From the NCBI RefSeq assembly GCF_011067745.1, contig NZ_JAAMPJ010000019.1, forward strand, positions 1 through 64,000: a stretch of DNA of 64,000 nucleotides, given 5' to 3'. Position 1 is the stretch's first letter. Each line of letters starts with the position of its first letter. The stretch comes from Lentzea alba (lineage in GTDB: Bacteria > Actinomycetota > Actinomycetes > Mycobacteriales > Pseudonocardiaceae). Position numbers and translations under genes: made by a program. Shown here piece by piece: positions 16,921 to 26,399 of this stretch. The notes under the pieces are model-generated. The model worked only from the letters and a program-made list of their open reading frames with translations, was not told the DNA's origin and searched no databases.

Positions 16921-18126
16921 TCACTGCTCGGGGGCGGACACCTCTAGACGGCGGGCGGGTCGCCAGCGGCGCCTCATGCCGATCGGCACCAACCACACGG
17001 CCAGCAACACGAGCGCCGCCACGAGAACCACGCCCAGCACGCTGAGCGTGACGACCACACCGCTGGTCCGGTCCTGGCTGGGAACCGGTGGAGCCAGGGC
17101 GCTTGCGGCGTCCGGTGCGGCCACCGCGCCCGTGGCGTCCTCCTGCGACAGCACCGAGGTCACCGCTGCGGCGGGATTCACCGTGCCCCAACCGAAGGCG
17201 GCGTCCGGAGCGTTCGCCGGCGGGCTGTCCGCGGTGGCCTGCAACCGGCTCTTCACCTGTGCGGCGGTGAGTTTCGGGTGATAGGCGCGCACCAGTGCCG
17301 CGACTCCCGCCACGAACGGTGCCGCGTAGCTCGTGCCGCTGGCCTCCCACTGTCCCGGGCCACCGGGTCCGATGCTGACGACGTCCACCCCGGGTGCGGC
17401 GAGATCCAGGTAGCTGCCGGTGTCCGAAAAGGACGCCCGCTTGCCTTCCCGGTCGACGGCTCCGACCGCGACGACGGTGTCGAAGGCGGCGGGGTACGGC
17501 GTCGGGTTGCCCTGTTCGGCGCTGTTGCCGGCCGAAGCCACGACCAGCACGTCATGTGCGGCGGCGTAGGCGACCGCCGCTTCGAGGTCCGCGTCCTTCG
17601 CCGACGTGCTCGCGGACACGTTCACCACCCTGGCACCGCCGTCCACCGCTGCCCTGATGCCCTGGGCGAGCGTCGCGGCCGAGGTGTCGGTGGCGTCGTC
17701 GGCGACACGGATCGGCAGGATCGTGGCGTCCGGCGCGACCCCGGCGAACATCGTGCCGTTCGCGGGCCCGGCGCCGACGATCCCGGCGACGAACGTGCCG
17801 TGACCGAAGCAGTCGGTGTTGGCGGGCTGGTTGCCGGGCTTGCGCACGTCGCGTCCCGGCAGGACCCGGCCCGCGAGCTGTTGCGCACCACCGTCGACGC
17901 CCGTGTCCACGACGCCGACGATGACACCGGCGCCGCGGGTGATCGACCAGATTCGTTGCGGGGCCAGCAGTTGCTGCGCCCACGGCACGGTGTCCGCGCT
18001 CGCCACCGGCGGCGGCAGGCACTGACGGGCGGACGGGATCTTCGGCACCGGCTCGGCGAGGGCGGGCTGGGGCACGGCGACCAGCGCGACGACCGCAGCG
18101 ACCGCGGGCAGGGACCAGCGGTTCAC
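16921..18126 (-). CDS. mycP: Mycosin, type VII secretion-associated subtilisin protease (401 aa)
   Basis: MycP is a membrane-anchored S8 protease that stabilises the ESX complex and cleaves some substrates. A signal peptide covers residues 1-24 (VAAVVALVAVPQPALA). The catalytic triad is visible as Asp74 (GVVDTGVDG), His109 (FGHGTFVAG) and Ser266 (GTSYAAP), with the oxyanion Asn201 in SAGNS. A Pro/Ala linker and one C-terminal membrane helix (residues about 345-375, VVVTLSVLGVVLVAALVLLA) precede a basic tail, the normal mycosin plan. GTG at 18126 overlaps the upstream stop as GTGA, so it is co-translated with the ART-like gene. Confidence 0.95.
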   Translation of the reverse strand: MNRWSLPAVAAVVALVAVPQPALAEPVPKIPSARQCLPPPVASADTVPWAQQLLAPQRIWSITRGAGVIVGVVDTGVDGGAQQLAGRVLPGRDVRKPGNQPANTDCFGHGTFVAGIVGAGPANGTMFAGVAPDATILPIRVADDATDTSAATLAQGIRAAVDGGARVVNVSASTSAKDADLEAAVAYAAAHDVLVVASAGNSAEQGNPTPYPAAFDTVVAVGAVDREGKRASFSDTGSYLDLAAPGVDVVSIGPGGPGQWEASGTSYAAPFVAGVAALVRAYHPKLTAAQVKSRLQATADSPPANAPDAAFGWGTVNPAAAVTSVLSQEDATGAVAAPDAASALAPPVPSQDRTSGVVVTLSVLGVVLVAALVLLAVWLVPIGMRRRWRPARRLEVSAPEQ

Positions 18127-20570
18127 GACGCCGCCCCGGCCACGCCCTGCAACTCGGCCCGCATCAGCGGTGTCGTCAGCCGCGCCAGCGCGTCCGGCTC
18201 CTCGACCAGGCGCAGCTCCGCGATCTGCCGGTCCTGCCACGCGCGTTCCAGCCGCGGCAACACGGTCCGATCGCGCTCAAGTGCCTGTGGTGACTGGGGA
18301 TCCTCGTCCGGCAGCAGTTCACGGGAGAGCAGTGCGGTCCTCGGCGCGCGCGGGCCGGTGCCGTCCTCCGGTTCGTGGGTGCGCAGGGCGAGCGCCTTGA
18401 AACGACGGCCCACCGGGAAAACGACCTCGTCGACCGTCCGGCCCATGATCAGCTCGGAGGTGCGGCGGGCGGAGACCGGCCAGATCAACTGGTCCAGGTC
18501 CGCCGACGCCGTGGTCACGTCGAGCTCGGCGCTCGCGCTGAGGAATCCCGGCTCGCACAGGACCGAACCCGCGGTGTACGGGCTCTCCTTGCCCACGCGT
18601 TCCTGGCGCAGCACGACCTTGCGGTGCGTCGGCAACCGCCGCAAGCCCGACACCAGACACGGCAGGTACCCGTCGAACGGCTCCCGTCCCTCGGCCAGCG
18701 ACTCGGCGAGTGACACCGCGCCGCCAACACCGCGGCCCAGGTACAGGCACACCGCCACGTAGTCCGCCTTGGCGTCGGGCTTGAGCATCGGCCACGCCGA
18801 CAACGCCACGTTCACCGCCGCCAACGCTTCCGTGTAGTGCGCTCCCGCGCTGGTGGCCAGGCGCGTCTGCTCGGCGGGGGTGCTGGGCCGGTCGGCCAGT
18901 TCGACGGGCTTGCCCGGCCGCGGGCGTGCCACGACGACCGGCTCCTCGGCCTGCGGCTCGGGCTCGGGCTCGGCGACCGGTTCCGGTTCTGGCTCCGGCT
19001 CGGGTTCCTGCTGGGTGGCCGGTTCGGGGTTCGGTTTGGCGGTGGTCGGACCGGACACGGTGGTGACCGGCATCGCGGTCACCGCGATCGGAGGACGCGC
19101 GGGGGCCGGTCGCGGCACCGGAGCAGGCGGGATCTCCGGCTGCTCCACGGGTTCCGCGGTACTGCCGGCGTCACCGTCCGGATCCAGTCGCCGGGACAGC
19201 GGAACGGGCGCGACCTCCTCCCCGACGGGTTCAGCGGGAGCGACCTCGGGCTCGTGCTTCAGCGTGGCCCCCACGGAGCGGACGATGGCGCCGAGCGCGG
19301 CCAGGCCATCCGGTTCGGCGGTGCCCAGCACGTGGACCTCGGCTGTGTGGCACTGGTGCGGGGTGAGGCCGCTGATCAGCTCGCGGACGGCGGCCAGTTC
19401 GCTGTCGGTGACCTGCCGCCCCGCACCACCGACCGCGAGGGTCCACGTCCGGGAGTCGAGCCGCCCGGGGAGCGTCGGCTGGTCGCCCTCGGAGCGCACG
19501 TGCAGGCCGCCGGGCAGCACCTCGGCGAGCGGCGACGAGCTCTCGTCGCCGAGCCGCCGGTAGCTGCGGGGGCCGTGCTTCTCCCACCCCGGTGGCGGCG
19601 AGGCGATCCCCACCACCTCCGGCGCGGCGGCGCCGGGGCGTTGGCGCAGCAGGGCGGCCAGGGGCACGAGCACCTGCTCGCCGTGCTGGCCGAGCACCAC
19701 GGTGCGGATCGCGCCCGCGGAGTTCATGGTCTCGAGGCCGGCGGTGATCATCACGTCGTGGCCGAGCAGGTGGGCGAGTTCGGCCGCCCACTCCGGCGCG
19801 GCCGCCGACGGTGACACGGGGACGTACAACAGGGCTTTGCGCATCGACTCCGGCAGGTCGCCGACGAGCTGCGCCACGGCTTTCGCCGCCACCTCGACGC
19901 CCGGCTGACCGACGACCATCTTCGGGATGCGCGGGTGCAGCGGCACCCGGAACGCCGGGCTGGCGTGGCTCAGCGCGGGCAGTCCCGCCGGACGGACCGC
20001 CAGTCCGGCGGGCACGATCTCGGTGACCAGGCCCGCCGCGGTGATCTGGCCGTCGGGCAGCTGGTGTTCCCATGTCGGCACCGGAAAACGGCTGCTGACC
20101 ACGCCGCCGTTGCCACTGGGCCCGAAGCGGCGCCAGCCGACACCGCCTTCGCTTCGGTTGACGTACACCCCGGCGCCGACGGTGGTGAGCCCGCCGTGCG
20201 GGGCGATGACGTCGACCTCGAAGTCCACCGCCAGACCGTGCAGCCACGGCACGGAGGTGCCGTCGGGGTTGCCCAGGTCCGGCACGGCGAGCCAGACGGC
20301 CTTCAGCCCGGCGCCACCGGGAGTGGACCGCAGTGCGGACAGCCAGTCCCGCACCGCCACGAAGAGACCGGAGTGGCGGTGCGCGGAGGCCGACGCCAGC
20401 GCGAGAACGCTGCCGGGCACCCACGGGATGGTGCCGAGCAGGTCGGCGGCACCGGGTACCTCGTCTCTGCTGCGGATCAGGGTGTGCGGCCCACGCCATT
20501 CGACGACGAGATCACCACCCCGATCGCGGCGCTGGGACGGTAGCGGAGCGCCGGTGGCCGGTGCTGCCAA
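18123..20570 (-). CDS. ESX-linked protein with C-terminal ART-like domain, paralogue 1 (815 aa)
   Basis: Starts at TTG 20570 with AGGAGGG 6 nt upstream. The leader and start are almost identical to the paralogue starting at 31918, which supports this unusual start. Residues 1-420 form a mixed alpha/beta region of unknown type (TLIRSRDEVPGAADLLGTIP, VNRSEGGVGWRRFG). Residues about 430-560 are a Pro/Glu-rich linker. The C-terminal 260 residues begin with a helical segment (EALAAVNVALSAWPML). A beta series then resembles the ADP-ribosyltransferase core: VVLRQE (about residue 655), PGFLSAS (about 677) and VDEVVFPVGRRFKAL (about 714), i.e. the R, S-x-S and terminal Glu positions. The residue two before that Glu is Val, not Glu or Gln, so activity is uncertain. 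No membrane segment or signal. Coupled to mycP. Confidence 0.75.
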   Translation of the reverse strand: MAAPATGAPLPSQRRDRGGDLVVEWRGPHTLIRSRDEVPGAADLLGTIPWVPGSVLALASASAHRHSGLFVAVRDWLSALRSTPGGAGLKAVWLAVPDLGNPDGTSVPWLHGLAVDFEVDVIAPHGGLTTVGAGVYVNRSEGGVGWRRFGPSGNGGVVSSRFPVPTWEHQLPDGQITAAGLVTEIVPAGLAVRPAGLPALSHASPAFRVPLHPRIPKMVVGQPGVEVAAKAVAQLVGDLPESMRKALLYVPVSPSAAAPEWAAELAHLLGHDVMITAGLETMNSAGAIRTVVLGQHGEQVLVPLAALLRQRPGAAAPEVVGIASPPPGWEKHGPRSYRRLGDESSSPLAEVLPGGLHVRSEGDQPTLPGRLDSRTWTLAVGGAGRQVTDSELAAVRELISGLTPHQCHTAEVHVLGTAEPDGLAALGAIVRSVGATLKHEPEVAPAEPVGEEVAPVPLSRRLDPDGDAGSTAEPVEQPEIPPAPVPRPAPARPPIAVTAMPVTTVSGPTTAKPNPEPATQQEPEPEPEPEPVAEPEPEPQAEEPVVVARPRPGKPVELADRPSTPAEQTRLATSAGAHYTEALAAVNVALSAWPMLKPDAKADYVAVCLYLGRGVGGAVSLAESLAEGREPFDGYLPCLVSGLRRLPTHRKVVLRQERVGKESPYTAGSVLCEPGFLSASAELDVTTASADLDQLIWPVSARRTSELIMGRTVDEVVFPVGRRFKALALRTHEPEDGTGPRAPRTALLSRELLPDEDPQSPQALERDRTVLPRLERAWQDRQIAELRLVEEPDALARLTTPLMRAELQGVAGAAS

Positions 20571-20783
20571 GGTGCGCCCTCCTGTTCGTGGACCTGACGC
20601 GACTCCCCCAGCACCGCATCGTCACAGGTGGGACGCCACGACAGGGCTCCGACAGGCCCGGCCGGGGTGATCCGCGGGGATATCCCTCACGTGCCGGGCG
20701 GTCGAACGGAACCCATTGGATGCCGATGCAGTTGAACCTGGCACTCGCACGTCCCGTAATCCTCCAGTGAGCAGAGGAGGGGA
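20571..20783. promoter_or_regulatory. Divergent promoter region with GGGATATCCC operator
   Basis: This 213-bp region separates the minus-strand ART-like gene from a small plus-strand gene. At 20676-20690 it holds GGGGATATCCCTCAC, a perfect GGGATATCCC palindrome with a TCAC flank. On minus this lies 106 nt upstream of the TTG start. The same 15-mer occurs at 32011-32025 before the paralogue. GGGA-WW-TCCC is also the core of the operator known for PimM-type LuxR regulators. Confidence 0.6.
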
Positions 20784-21056
20784 ATGCCGATGCAGGAGGA
20801 AACGGCGGTCATCCGCGTGCTGTGGATGCTGGCCCAGGGCATGGTGTGGCCGTGGCTGCTGGAGGGGATGTGCGACATGGCGGCCGTCGAACGTGCCGTA
20901 CGACGGCGTTTCGCAGAGCCTCCGATCGGTGACCACCTCGGCTTTCACCTCACCGATCTGGGCCGCGCCAGGCTCGTCGACTGGTACCTGCACCACGCCC
21001 CGCTCCGCACCGATCCCGAGCACGCCGACGACTGGCGTGCCGTCACGATGCGCTGA
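20784..21056 (+). CDS. Small protein, possible winged-helix remnant (90 aa)
   Basis: GAGGAGG lies just upstream; ATG 20784 and the in-frame ATG 20790 are both possible, and the second has the better spacing. The 90 residues include two hydrophobic helices (VIRVLWMLAQGMVWPWLLEG) and a C-terminal FHLTDLGRARL. That phrase resembles the wing strand of MarR/PadR-type winged-helix proteins (x-LTxxGRxxL). No firm family assignment. Its 3' end overlaps the end of the LuxR-type gene on the other strand by 14 nt. A regulator of the adjacent operator region is possible. Confidence 0.6.
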   Translation: MPMQEETAVIRVLWMLAQGMVWPWLLEGMCDMAAVERAVRRRFAEPPIGDHLGFHLTDLGRARLVDWYLHHAPLRTDPEHADDWRAVTMR

Positions 21057-23631
21057 AGGCCAGCCTGCCTTCGAGGCTCGCCGTCGCGAGGTCGAGACGG
21101 GACCGGCAGCCGGTGCGCACGAACAACCGGGTGAGGTAGTTCTCCACGGTCTTCTCGCTCATCCGGACCGTCGTCGCGATCTGCCGGTTGGTCCGGCCCA
21201 GCTGAACCAGCTCGATGATCCTCAGTTCGACGTCGGAGAAGTCGTCGCGGGCAACGCGGGCACGCGGCAGGACGACGCCGACCTTGCGCATGGTCTCCCT
21301 GATCCGCAGGTCCATCCAGTCCTCGCCGAGCCGTTGGGCGAACTCCAGCGCCTCGGCGTACCACGGCACGGGGTCGTCGCAGAGGGAGGCCGTGGCCAGG
21401 TACGTGCGCATGAGCTCGGCCGCGTTGCCGGTGCGGCGCAACAGCGCGATGGCGGCGGCCGCCACCAGATGGTCCTTTTCGGACAGTCCACGCAGGACGA
21501 GCTCGGCGGCGCGCAGGTTCGTGCCGCCGAAGCGCTCGTGCCACCGCCGGGCCTCGCCGGCCGCTCGCGCCAGCCCGGCACCGTTGCCCAGACCGTTCTC
21601 GATGAAGCCCAGTCGCAGCAGAAGGCACGACAGGCCGACGTTGTCACCGCGCTCGACCGCGCGGCGCACCAGGTCGTACGCGGACCAACCGCGATCCGGC
21701 CCGGTGATGCCCAGGTCCACCCACGCGCGCAACGCGGTGAACGGGCAGTTGTCGTCCACGAGCCCGAACCACTGCGCGGCGCGTCGGACGTCACCAGACG
21801 AGGAGTGCACCTCGGCGGCCAGCAGCCGGGTGACATACCGCAGCGCGGTGGGCGCTCCGCCCAGCTCCAGCCGGCGGGCGCCGGAGACGACGCGCGACCA
21901 CTCGCCGCCGGCGTAGTCGCGCAGGAGCCGGCGGTACACGCCGAGCGGCCCCGACTCCGGCACGCCGTAGCAGGGCCCGAGCACGAGTCGCAGCATCGCG
22001 ACCACGTCGTACCGCCCGTCGGTGACCTCGACCTCGGCCGCCTCGCTCACGTCGAGTTCGTCGTGGTCCCGGTCGTGTTCCCAGTCGGGCAGCCGGTTGA
22101 CCCGGAAACCGGAGAACGCCGCCGCCACGTCCGGAGCGCTCACCGGATCGTGCTCGTCGAACCAGCGCACGACGAACCGCAGCGGTACCCGCGCACGTGG
22201 GTCACCCGCCAGCACGTCGTGCGCCGCGGCCCCCAGCGGCTGTCCGATGTGGACGGCCGCGAGCGCCGCCGCGGCAGCGAGTTCGTACCGGCAGCACTCC
22301 GGAACGCCCACGGCGATCTCGGCGTCGACGACCTCGGCCAGTTCGGGGTACTGCGCGGTGCGCACCAACAGGTGCAGCACGATCCGCAGCAACCGGACGT
22401 GGTCCGCGCCAGGCTCGACGTGCCGCAGCGCGGCACGGAACCACCGCGCGGCCAACGCCGGGTCCACCTGGACGACCCGGATGGCCTCACGTTCGAGCAA
22501 CGGCACCCACACGGGGTCGGCGGGCAGCGCGGCGCCCGCCAGCGCGACGTGGTCCGCGGCCGCCGACATGTCAGCGGTGCCGCCGCGGAGCAGTTGTTCG
22601 GCCATCACGCGGTGGACCGCACGCAACCGGCTCACACCGAACCCGCGCAGGAGCGCGGCCGTCAGCGCGGAACAGGGCACACTGAGTCGCCCGTTCTCGT
22701 CGCACGCCAACGCGCCGATGGCGACGAGCCGGTCCACGACATCGCCGCACCGGCGGAGTTCGTGTCCGAGCGCGGCGGCGACGTGCAGCACGTCGTCCAC
22801 GCGGAGCCGGGCGGTTTCGGCCGCCACCGTCACGATCTGCACGCCCGCTTCGCCGAGGCCCTCCACGTTGCGGACGAGTTCGTGGTCGCGGGGCAACGCG
22901 ACGAGGGACGGTTCCCGGCGCAGGCACAGGTGGCCGAGCACCTCGGCGAACGCGTCCTCCCGGCGCAGCGCGTCGAACGTCGCGAGCACGGTGCCGGGAT
23001 GACCGGCGAGCGGACCGAGCGCCGCCCGCACGGCGGGGACCACCGCCTCGTCCAACGGTGCCGGTGCCACGCGGGCGAGCAGCTCCGCGATCTCGTTCTC
23101 CCGCAGTGGACCGAGGTCGAGCACGCGGTCCGCGAGCGAGATCAACGGTGTCGCCGCGTCTTCCCGGCACGTGACGACGACCGTGCATCCCGCGCGGTGG
23201 GCGGCCGCGATCGCGCGGACCGGATCGGCCGCGATGTCCACGTCGTCGACGAACACCGCCACCGGCCTCGTCGCGCGCAACGTCCGGAACAGGCGCACCA
23301 GTTCGGCGAGCGCACCGTCACCGCTCAGCCTGCTGAGCACGCCCACCGAGCCCGCGAGCTCCGGGCCGACGTACTCGTGGAACGACTCGCGGACCAGGTC
23401 GATGACGGCCCGAGCGCGGAACACGTCCCCCGGCGGCTCGTCCGCCGCGACCGGCAGCGAGAGGACGGTGATGCCGCGTTCCCGCCACCGTCGCCGCAGT
23501 TCGTGCAGGAACGCGGTCCTGCCGATGCCGCCACGACCTCGTACGACCAGGAGGGACGGTGTGCCCGCGAACTCGTCGAGAGCCGCCGCCTGCGCGGTCC
23601 GGCCCACGAACGGCTTGCGCTCGCTCGACAC
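21043..23631 (-). CDS. Large LuxR-family (LAL/STAND-like) regulator 1 (862 aa)
   Basis: LAL regulators couple a nucleotide-binding sensor to a C-terminal LuxR helix-turn-helix. GTG at 23631 is selected because GGTGGAGG sits 5 nt upstream and because the protein then aligns residue-for-residue with paralogue 2. The P-loop at residues 32-39 reads GRGGIGRT, with Arg replacing the catalytic Lys38, so ATP binding is doubtful. A Walker B-like VAVFVDDVD follows near residue 150. Middle residues are helical, TPR-like. The last 65 residues are a full LuxR HTH (LVQLGRTNRQIATTVRMSEK, then ENYLTRLFVRTGCRSR). This HTH is nearly identical to regulator 2, so both probably bind the same site. Likely controls the ESX regulon. 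Confidence 0.87.
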   Translation of the reverse strand: MSSERKPFVGRTAQAAALDEFAGTPSLLVVRGRGGIGRTAFLHELRRRWRERGITVLSLPVAADEPPGDVFRARAVIDLVRESFHEYVGPELAGSVGVLSRLSGDGALAELVRLFRTLRATRPVAVFVDDVDIAADPVRAIAAAHRAGCTVVVTCREDAATPLISLADRVLDLGPLRENEIAELLARVAPAPLDEAVVPAVRAALGPLAGHPGTVLATFDALRREDAFAEVLGHLCLRREPSLVALPRDHELVRNVEGLGEAGVQIVTVAAETARLRVDDVLHVAAALGHELRRCGDVVDRLVAIGALACDENGRLSVPCSALTAALLRGFGVSRLRAVHRVMAEQLLRGGTADMSAAADHVALAGAALPADPVWVPLLEREAIRVVQVDPALAARWFRAALRHVEPGADHVRLLRIVLHLLVRTAQYPELAEVVDAEIAVGVPECCRYELAAAAALAAVHIGQPLGAAAHDVLAGDPRARVPLRFVVRWFDEHDPVSAPDVAAAFSGFRVNRLPDWEHDRDHDELDVSEAAEVEVTDGRYDVVAMLRLVLGPCYGVPESGPLGVYRRLLRDYAGGEWSRVVSGARRLELGGAPTALRYVTRLLAAEVHSSSGDVRRAAQWFGLVDDNCPFTALRAWVDLGITGPDRGWSAYDLVRRAVERGDNVGLSCLLLRLGFIENGLGNGAGLARAAGEARRWHERFGGTNLRAAELVLRGLSEKDHLVAAAAIALLRRTGNAAELMRTYLATASLCDDPVPWYAEALEFAQRLGEDWMDLRIRETMRKVGVVLPRARVARDDFSDVELRIIELVQLGRTNRQIATTVRMSEKTVENYLTRLFVRTGCRSRLDLATASLEGRLAFSAS

Positions 23632-23763
23632 AAGATCCTCCACCTGCACCATTCGGACTAATCGATACGCCCGATGGTAGGCACGAGGTGGAGGCGTCGC
23701 CATGTCCCGAACGCCTGTTCCGAGCAGATTCGCACGGACAGGTGAACGCGTTTTCGCCGCAGG

Positions 23764-26181
23764 TCAGACCATCGACTCCTGGAAGTCCTCCGCCATCAGC
23801 AGGGTCATGTCGGCGGCGGTCACCCGGTCGGACATCGCGAGGCGGGTCGCCTGCTGGTCGGCCATCACCTCGAACACCTTGCGAGCCGTGCGGCCGTTGC
23901 CGAAGGTGCCGTCCTTCGGGATGCGCTCGAAGTACTCGTACAGCGTCTCGGCCGCCACCTCGTCGAGCCGGTAGTCGTGCTTGCGGCAGTGCAGGCCGAC
24001 GATCGTGACCAGTTCCTCCGGCTTGTAGTTCTCGAACTCGATGGTGCGGCTGAACCGCGACTCCAGGCCGGGGTTGGCCTGCAGGAACTCGACCATCTGC
24101 TGCGAGTAGCCCGCCGCGATGACGACCACGTCCTCGCGGTGGTCCTCCATCAGCTTCAGCAGCGTGTCGATCGCCTCGCGGCCGAAGTCGGGTCCGGTGC
24201 CGCTCTGGCCGGCGCTGAGCGTGTACGCCTCGTCGATGAACAGCACGCCGCCCAGTGCGCTGTTGAAGACCTCGGTGGTCTTGATCGCCGTGCCGCCGAT
24301 GATCTGCGCGACGAGGTCCGCCCGCGCGACCTCCACCAGGTGGCCGGAGCGCAGCACGCCGAGGTCGGCGAGGATCGCTCCGTAGAGCCGCGCGACCGTG
24401 GTCTTGCCGGTGCCCGGCGCGCCCGCGAAGACCAGGTGCCGCGCCATCGGCGGTGCCGACAGACCGGCTTCCTGGCGGCGCTTGGCCATCAGGTTGAGGT
24501 TCACCAGCGAGTTGACCTCGCGCTTGACGCCGTCCAGGCCCACCAGCGAGTTCAGTTCGCTGATCGGATCGCTCGGCGGCCGGTGCTGTGCCGCGGGCTT
24601 CTCCGCGTCCGGGCGCGCGGCCGGTGCCGGTCCGCTCGCCACCGCGGAGGCCGAGCCGTGTGCGTCCCGGACGGCGTTGCCGGTGCTGCGCAGGTTCGTC
24701 ACGTGCAGCTCGCTGCTCGGCCGGGTCTGCCGCAGACCGGAGCCGAGGTTGTCGCGGACCAGGCAGTCGACGATGCGGATCTGGTCCTCGCTGTGCACGC
24801 TGATGCCGTCACCGGCGTTCGTGGCGAACTCGGACTCCTCCAGCACACCTGTCGAGCCCGCGTCGAACAGGCAGCCGCCGGCCTTGCTGTCCCGGACCCG
24901 GCACCGGGTCGCGGTGAGCTCGCCGCCGACCCCGACGTGCAGCCCGTCGCCGCCCGCCTCGGCGATCTCGCAGTCGGAGAGGACGAGCGCCGCTTCCCGC
25001 ACCAGCACCCCGCTGTCGGCGGTGCCGCGGACGCTCGCCCCGGTCACCGAGGTCCGCGCCGAACCGCTGACCGAGATCCCGGTCAGGCCGGTCCGGTCGA
25101 TCTCGATGTTCTCGAAGCGGCCGCGGGCACCACCGGTCACGTCGATCGCCGCGCCGTCGCACCCCCGCACCCGCAGACCGCGGAAGAACGGGTCGGCCGA
25201 TCCGTCCACGCGCACCCCCGCGCCCGAGCACGACGCGACCGAGGCGCGGACGAACTCCGTGGTGCAGCGCTCGCCGACGGCGATGCCGACACCGTTGACG
25301 TCGCCGGCGCCGCACTCCTCGAGGGTGCCGGCGGCCCGGCCGGTGAAGAGGTAGCCGTACTCGCGGGTGCGTTCGACCCGGAACCGCCGCAGGATCGGCG
25401 CGCAGTCCTCGGCCACCAGCACGCCTTCGGCGCCCGCGCCGCTGATGGAGCTGTCCTCGATCACGACGTTGCCCGACGACGCCAGGTAGAAGCCGATTCC
25501 GGAGACGTCGCTGATGCTCACCCTCGTGACCACCGCCCCGGCGTGCTGCTCGACCGCGAACGCCGGCTTGGCCGTGCGGGTGATGGTCGTGTCGGTGACG
25601 GTGACCCGGCCGTGGCCGTTGAGGCAGATGCCGTTGCCACCGGCGTCGCGCACCCCGCAGGCGCGCATGACGAGCTCGCCGTGCTCGGCGATCACGACGC
25701 CCGACGTGCCGGCTTCGAGCAGCCGGCACGAGTCGAGCAGGTTGCCGCCCGACGACGTGACCACGACCCCGGCGCCGGCGGGGTTGCGGACCTCGCAGCC
25801 GCGCATCAGCACCGAGCCCTGGCCGGTGGCGTACACGGCGGACCAGGCGGTGGCGGCGACCCGGCACTCGGTGAAGCTGAGCTGGCCGTTCGTCACCACG
25901 ACGGCGGGGCTCTCCGGGTCCTGCGACTCGATCGTCAGCCCCGACAGCGCTCCGGAGTCGGCGCCCAGCACGACGGCGGGCCCGGACGACGCGACCACGC
26001 GCACGGTGCCGGGGCCGTCCTCCGCGGTGATGGTGACGGCCCTGGTCAGCACGAGCGTCTCGTAGTACTGGCCGGTGCTCACCAGGATCACCGCGCCGTC
26101 GGCGGCGGACGTCAGCGCGTCCGAGATGGTCCTGTGCCCCTGCCCCATCGCGGGGTTGACCGTGATCACGTCCTGGGCCAC
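23764..26181 (-). CDS. eccA: EccA-like AAA+ ATPase with N-terminal right-handed beta-helix (805 aa)
   Basis: GTG at 26181 follows AAGGATTCCAG, similar to the eccD start; upstream residues in the same frame are not conserved-looking and lack a ribosome site. Residues 1-520 are a parallel beta-helix of about twenty short repeats (such as SGVVIAEHGELVMRACGVRD), starting with a pectinesterase/NosD-like TISDAL motif. After an Ala/Pro linker, residues 550-800 are a CbxX/CfqX AAA+ domain: Walker A GAPGTGKTT (about 586), Walker B GVLFIDEAY (about 645), and arginine-finger region ESRFSRTIEF. This domain is that of EccA, which in mycobacteria has an N-terminal TPR and strips EspG from PE/PPE substrates. 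The beta-helix takes the place of the TPR here. With two EspG genes in the locus, the same role is likely. Confidence 0.85.
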   Translation of the reverse strand: MAQDVITVNPAMGQGHRTISDALTSAADGAVILVSTGQYYETLVLTRAVTITAEDGPGTVRVVASSGPAVVLGADSGALSGLTIESQDPESPAVVVTNGQLSFTECRVAATAWSAVYATGQGSVLMRGCEVRNPAGAGVVVTSSGGNLLDSCRLLEAGTSGVVIAEHGELVMRACGVRDAGGNGICLNGHGRVTVTDTTITRTAKPAFAVEQHAGAVVTRVSISDVSGIGFYLASSGNVVIEDSSISGAGAEGVLVAEDCAPILRRFRVERTREYGYLFTGRAAGTLEECGAGDVNGVGIAVGERCTTEFVRASVASCSGAGVRVDGSADPFFRGLRVRGCDGAAIDVTGGARGRFENIEIDRTGLTGISVSGSARTSVTGASVRGTADSGVLVREAALVLSDCEIAEAGGDGLHVGVGGELTATRCRVRDSKAGGCLFDAGSTGVLEESEFATNAGDGISVHSEDQIRIVDCLVRDNLGSGLRQTRPSSELHVTNLRSTGNAVRDAHGSASAVASGPAPAARPDAEKPAAQHRPPSDPISELNSLVGLDGVKREVNSLVNLNLMAKRRQEAGLSAPPMARHLVFAGAPGTGKTTVARLYGAILADLGVLRSGHLVEVARADLVAQIIGGTAIKTTEVFNSALGGVLFIDEAYTLSAGQSGTGPDFGREAIDTLLKLMEDHREDVVVIAAGYSQQMVEFLQANPGLESRFSRTIEFENYKPEELVTIVGLHCRKHDYRLDEVAAETLYEYFERIPKDGTFGNGRTARKVFEVMADQQATRLAMSDRVTAADMTLLMAEDFQESMV

Positions 26182-26399
26182 CTGGAATCCTTCCGTCTCC
26201 GCACCGATCCGTCCCGTCCCCGCGCCACGGACGGCCTCCGGAACCCACGGCACTGTCGCTCGGCGTCCAAATGGCGGAACCCGACTGGTCTGGTTAGTCT
26301 GGCGCACCCGCGGACCGCACCGCGGCGGTCCCGCCACCGCCGAAGACCAAATGAGGGAGTTCCCTCACGAGGTCACGAAGGAAGAGCAGAGCCACTTCC
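26182..26399. promoter_or_regulatory. Divergent eccA/regulator-3 promoter region with palindrome
   Basis: At 26352-26368, TGAGGGAGTTCCCTCAC contains seven perfectly paired bases on each side of a GT centre. It shares TCCCTCAC with the sites at 20676 and 32011. It lies 171 nt before the eccA start on minus and 32 nt before the regulator-3 start on plus, so it could act on either gene. No other structure was seen in the region. Confidence 0.55.
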
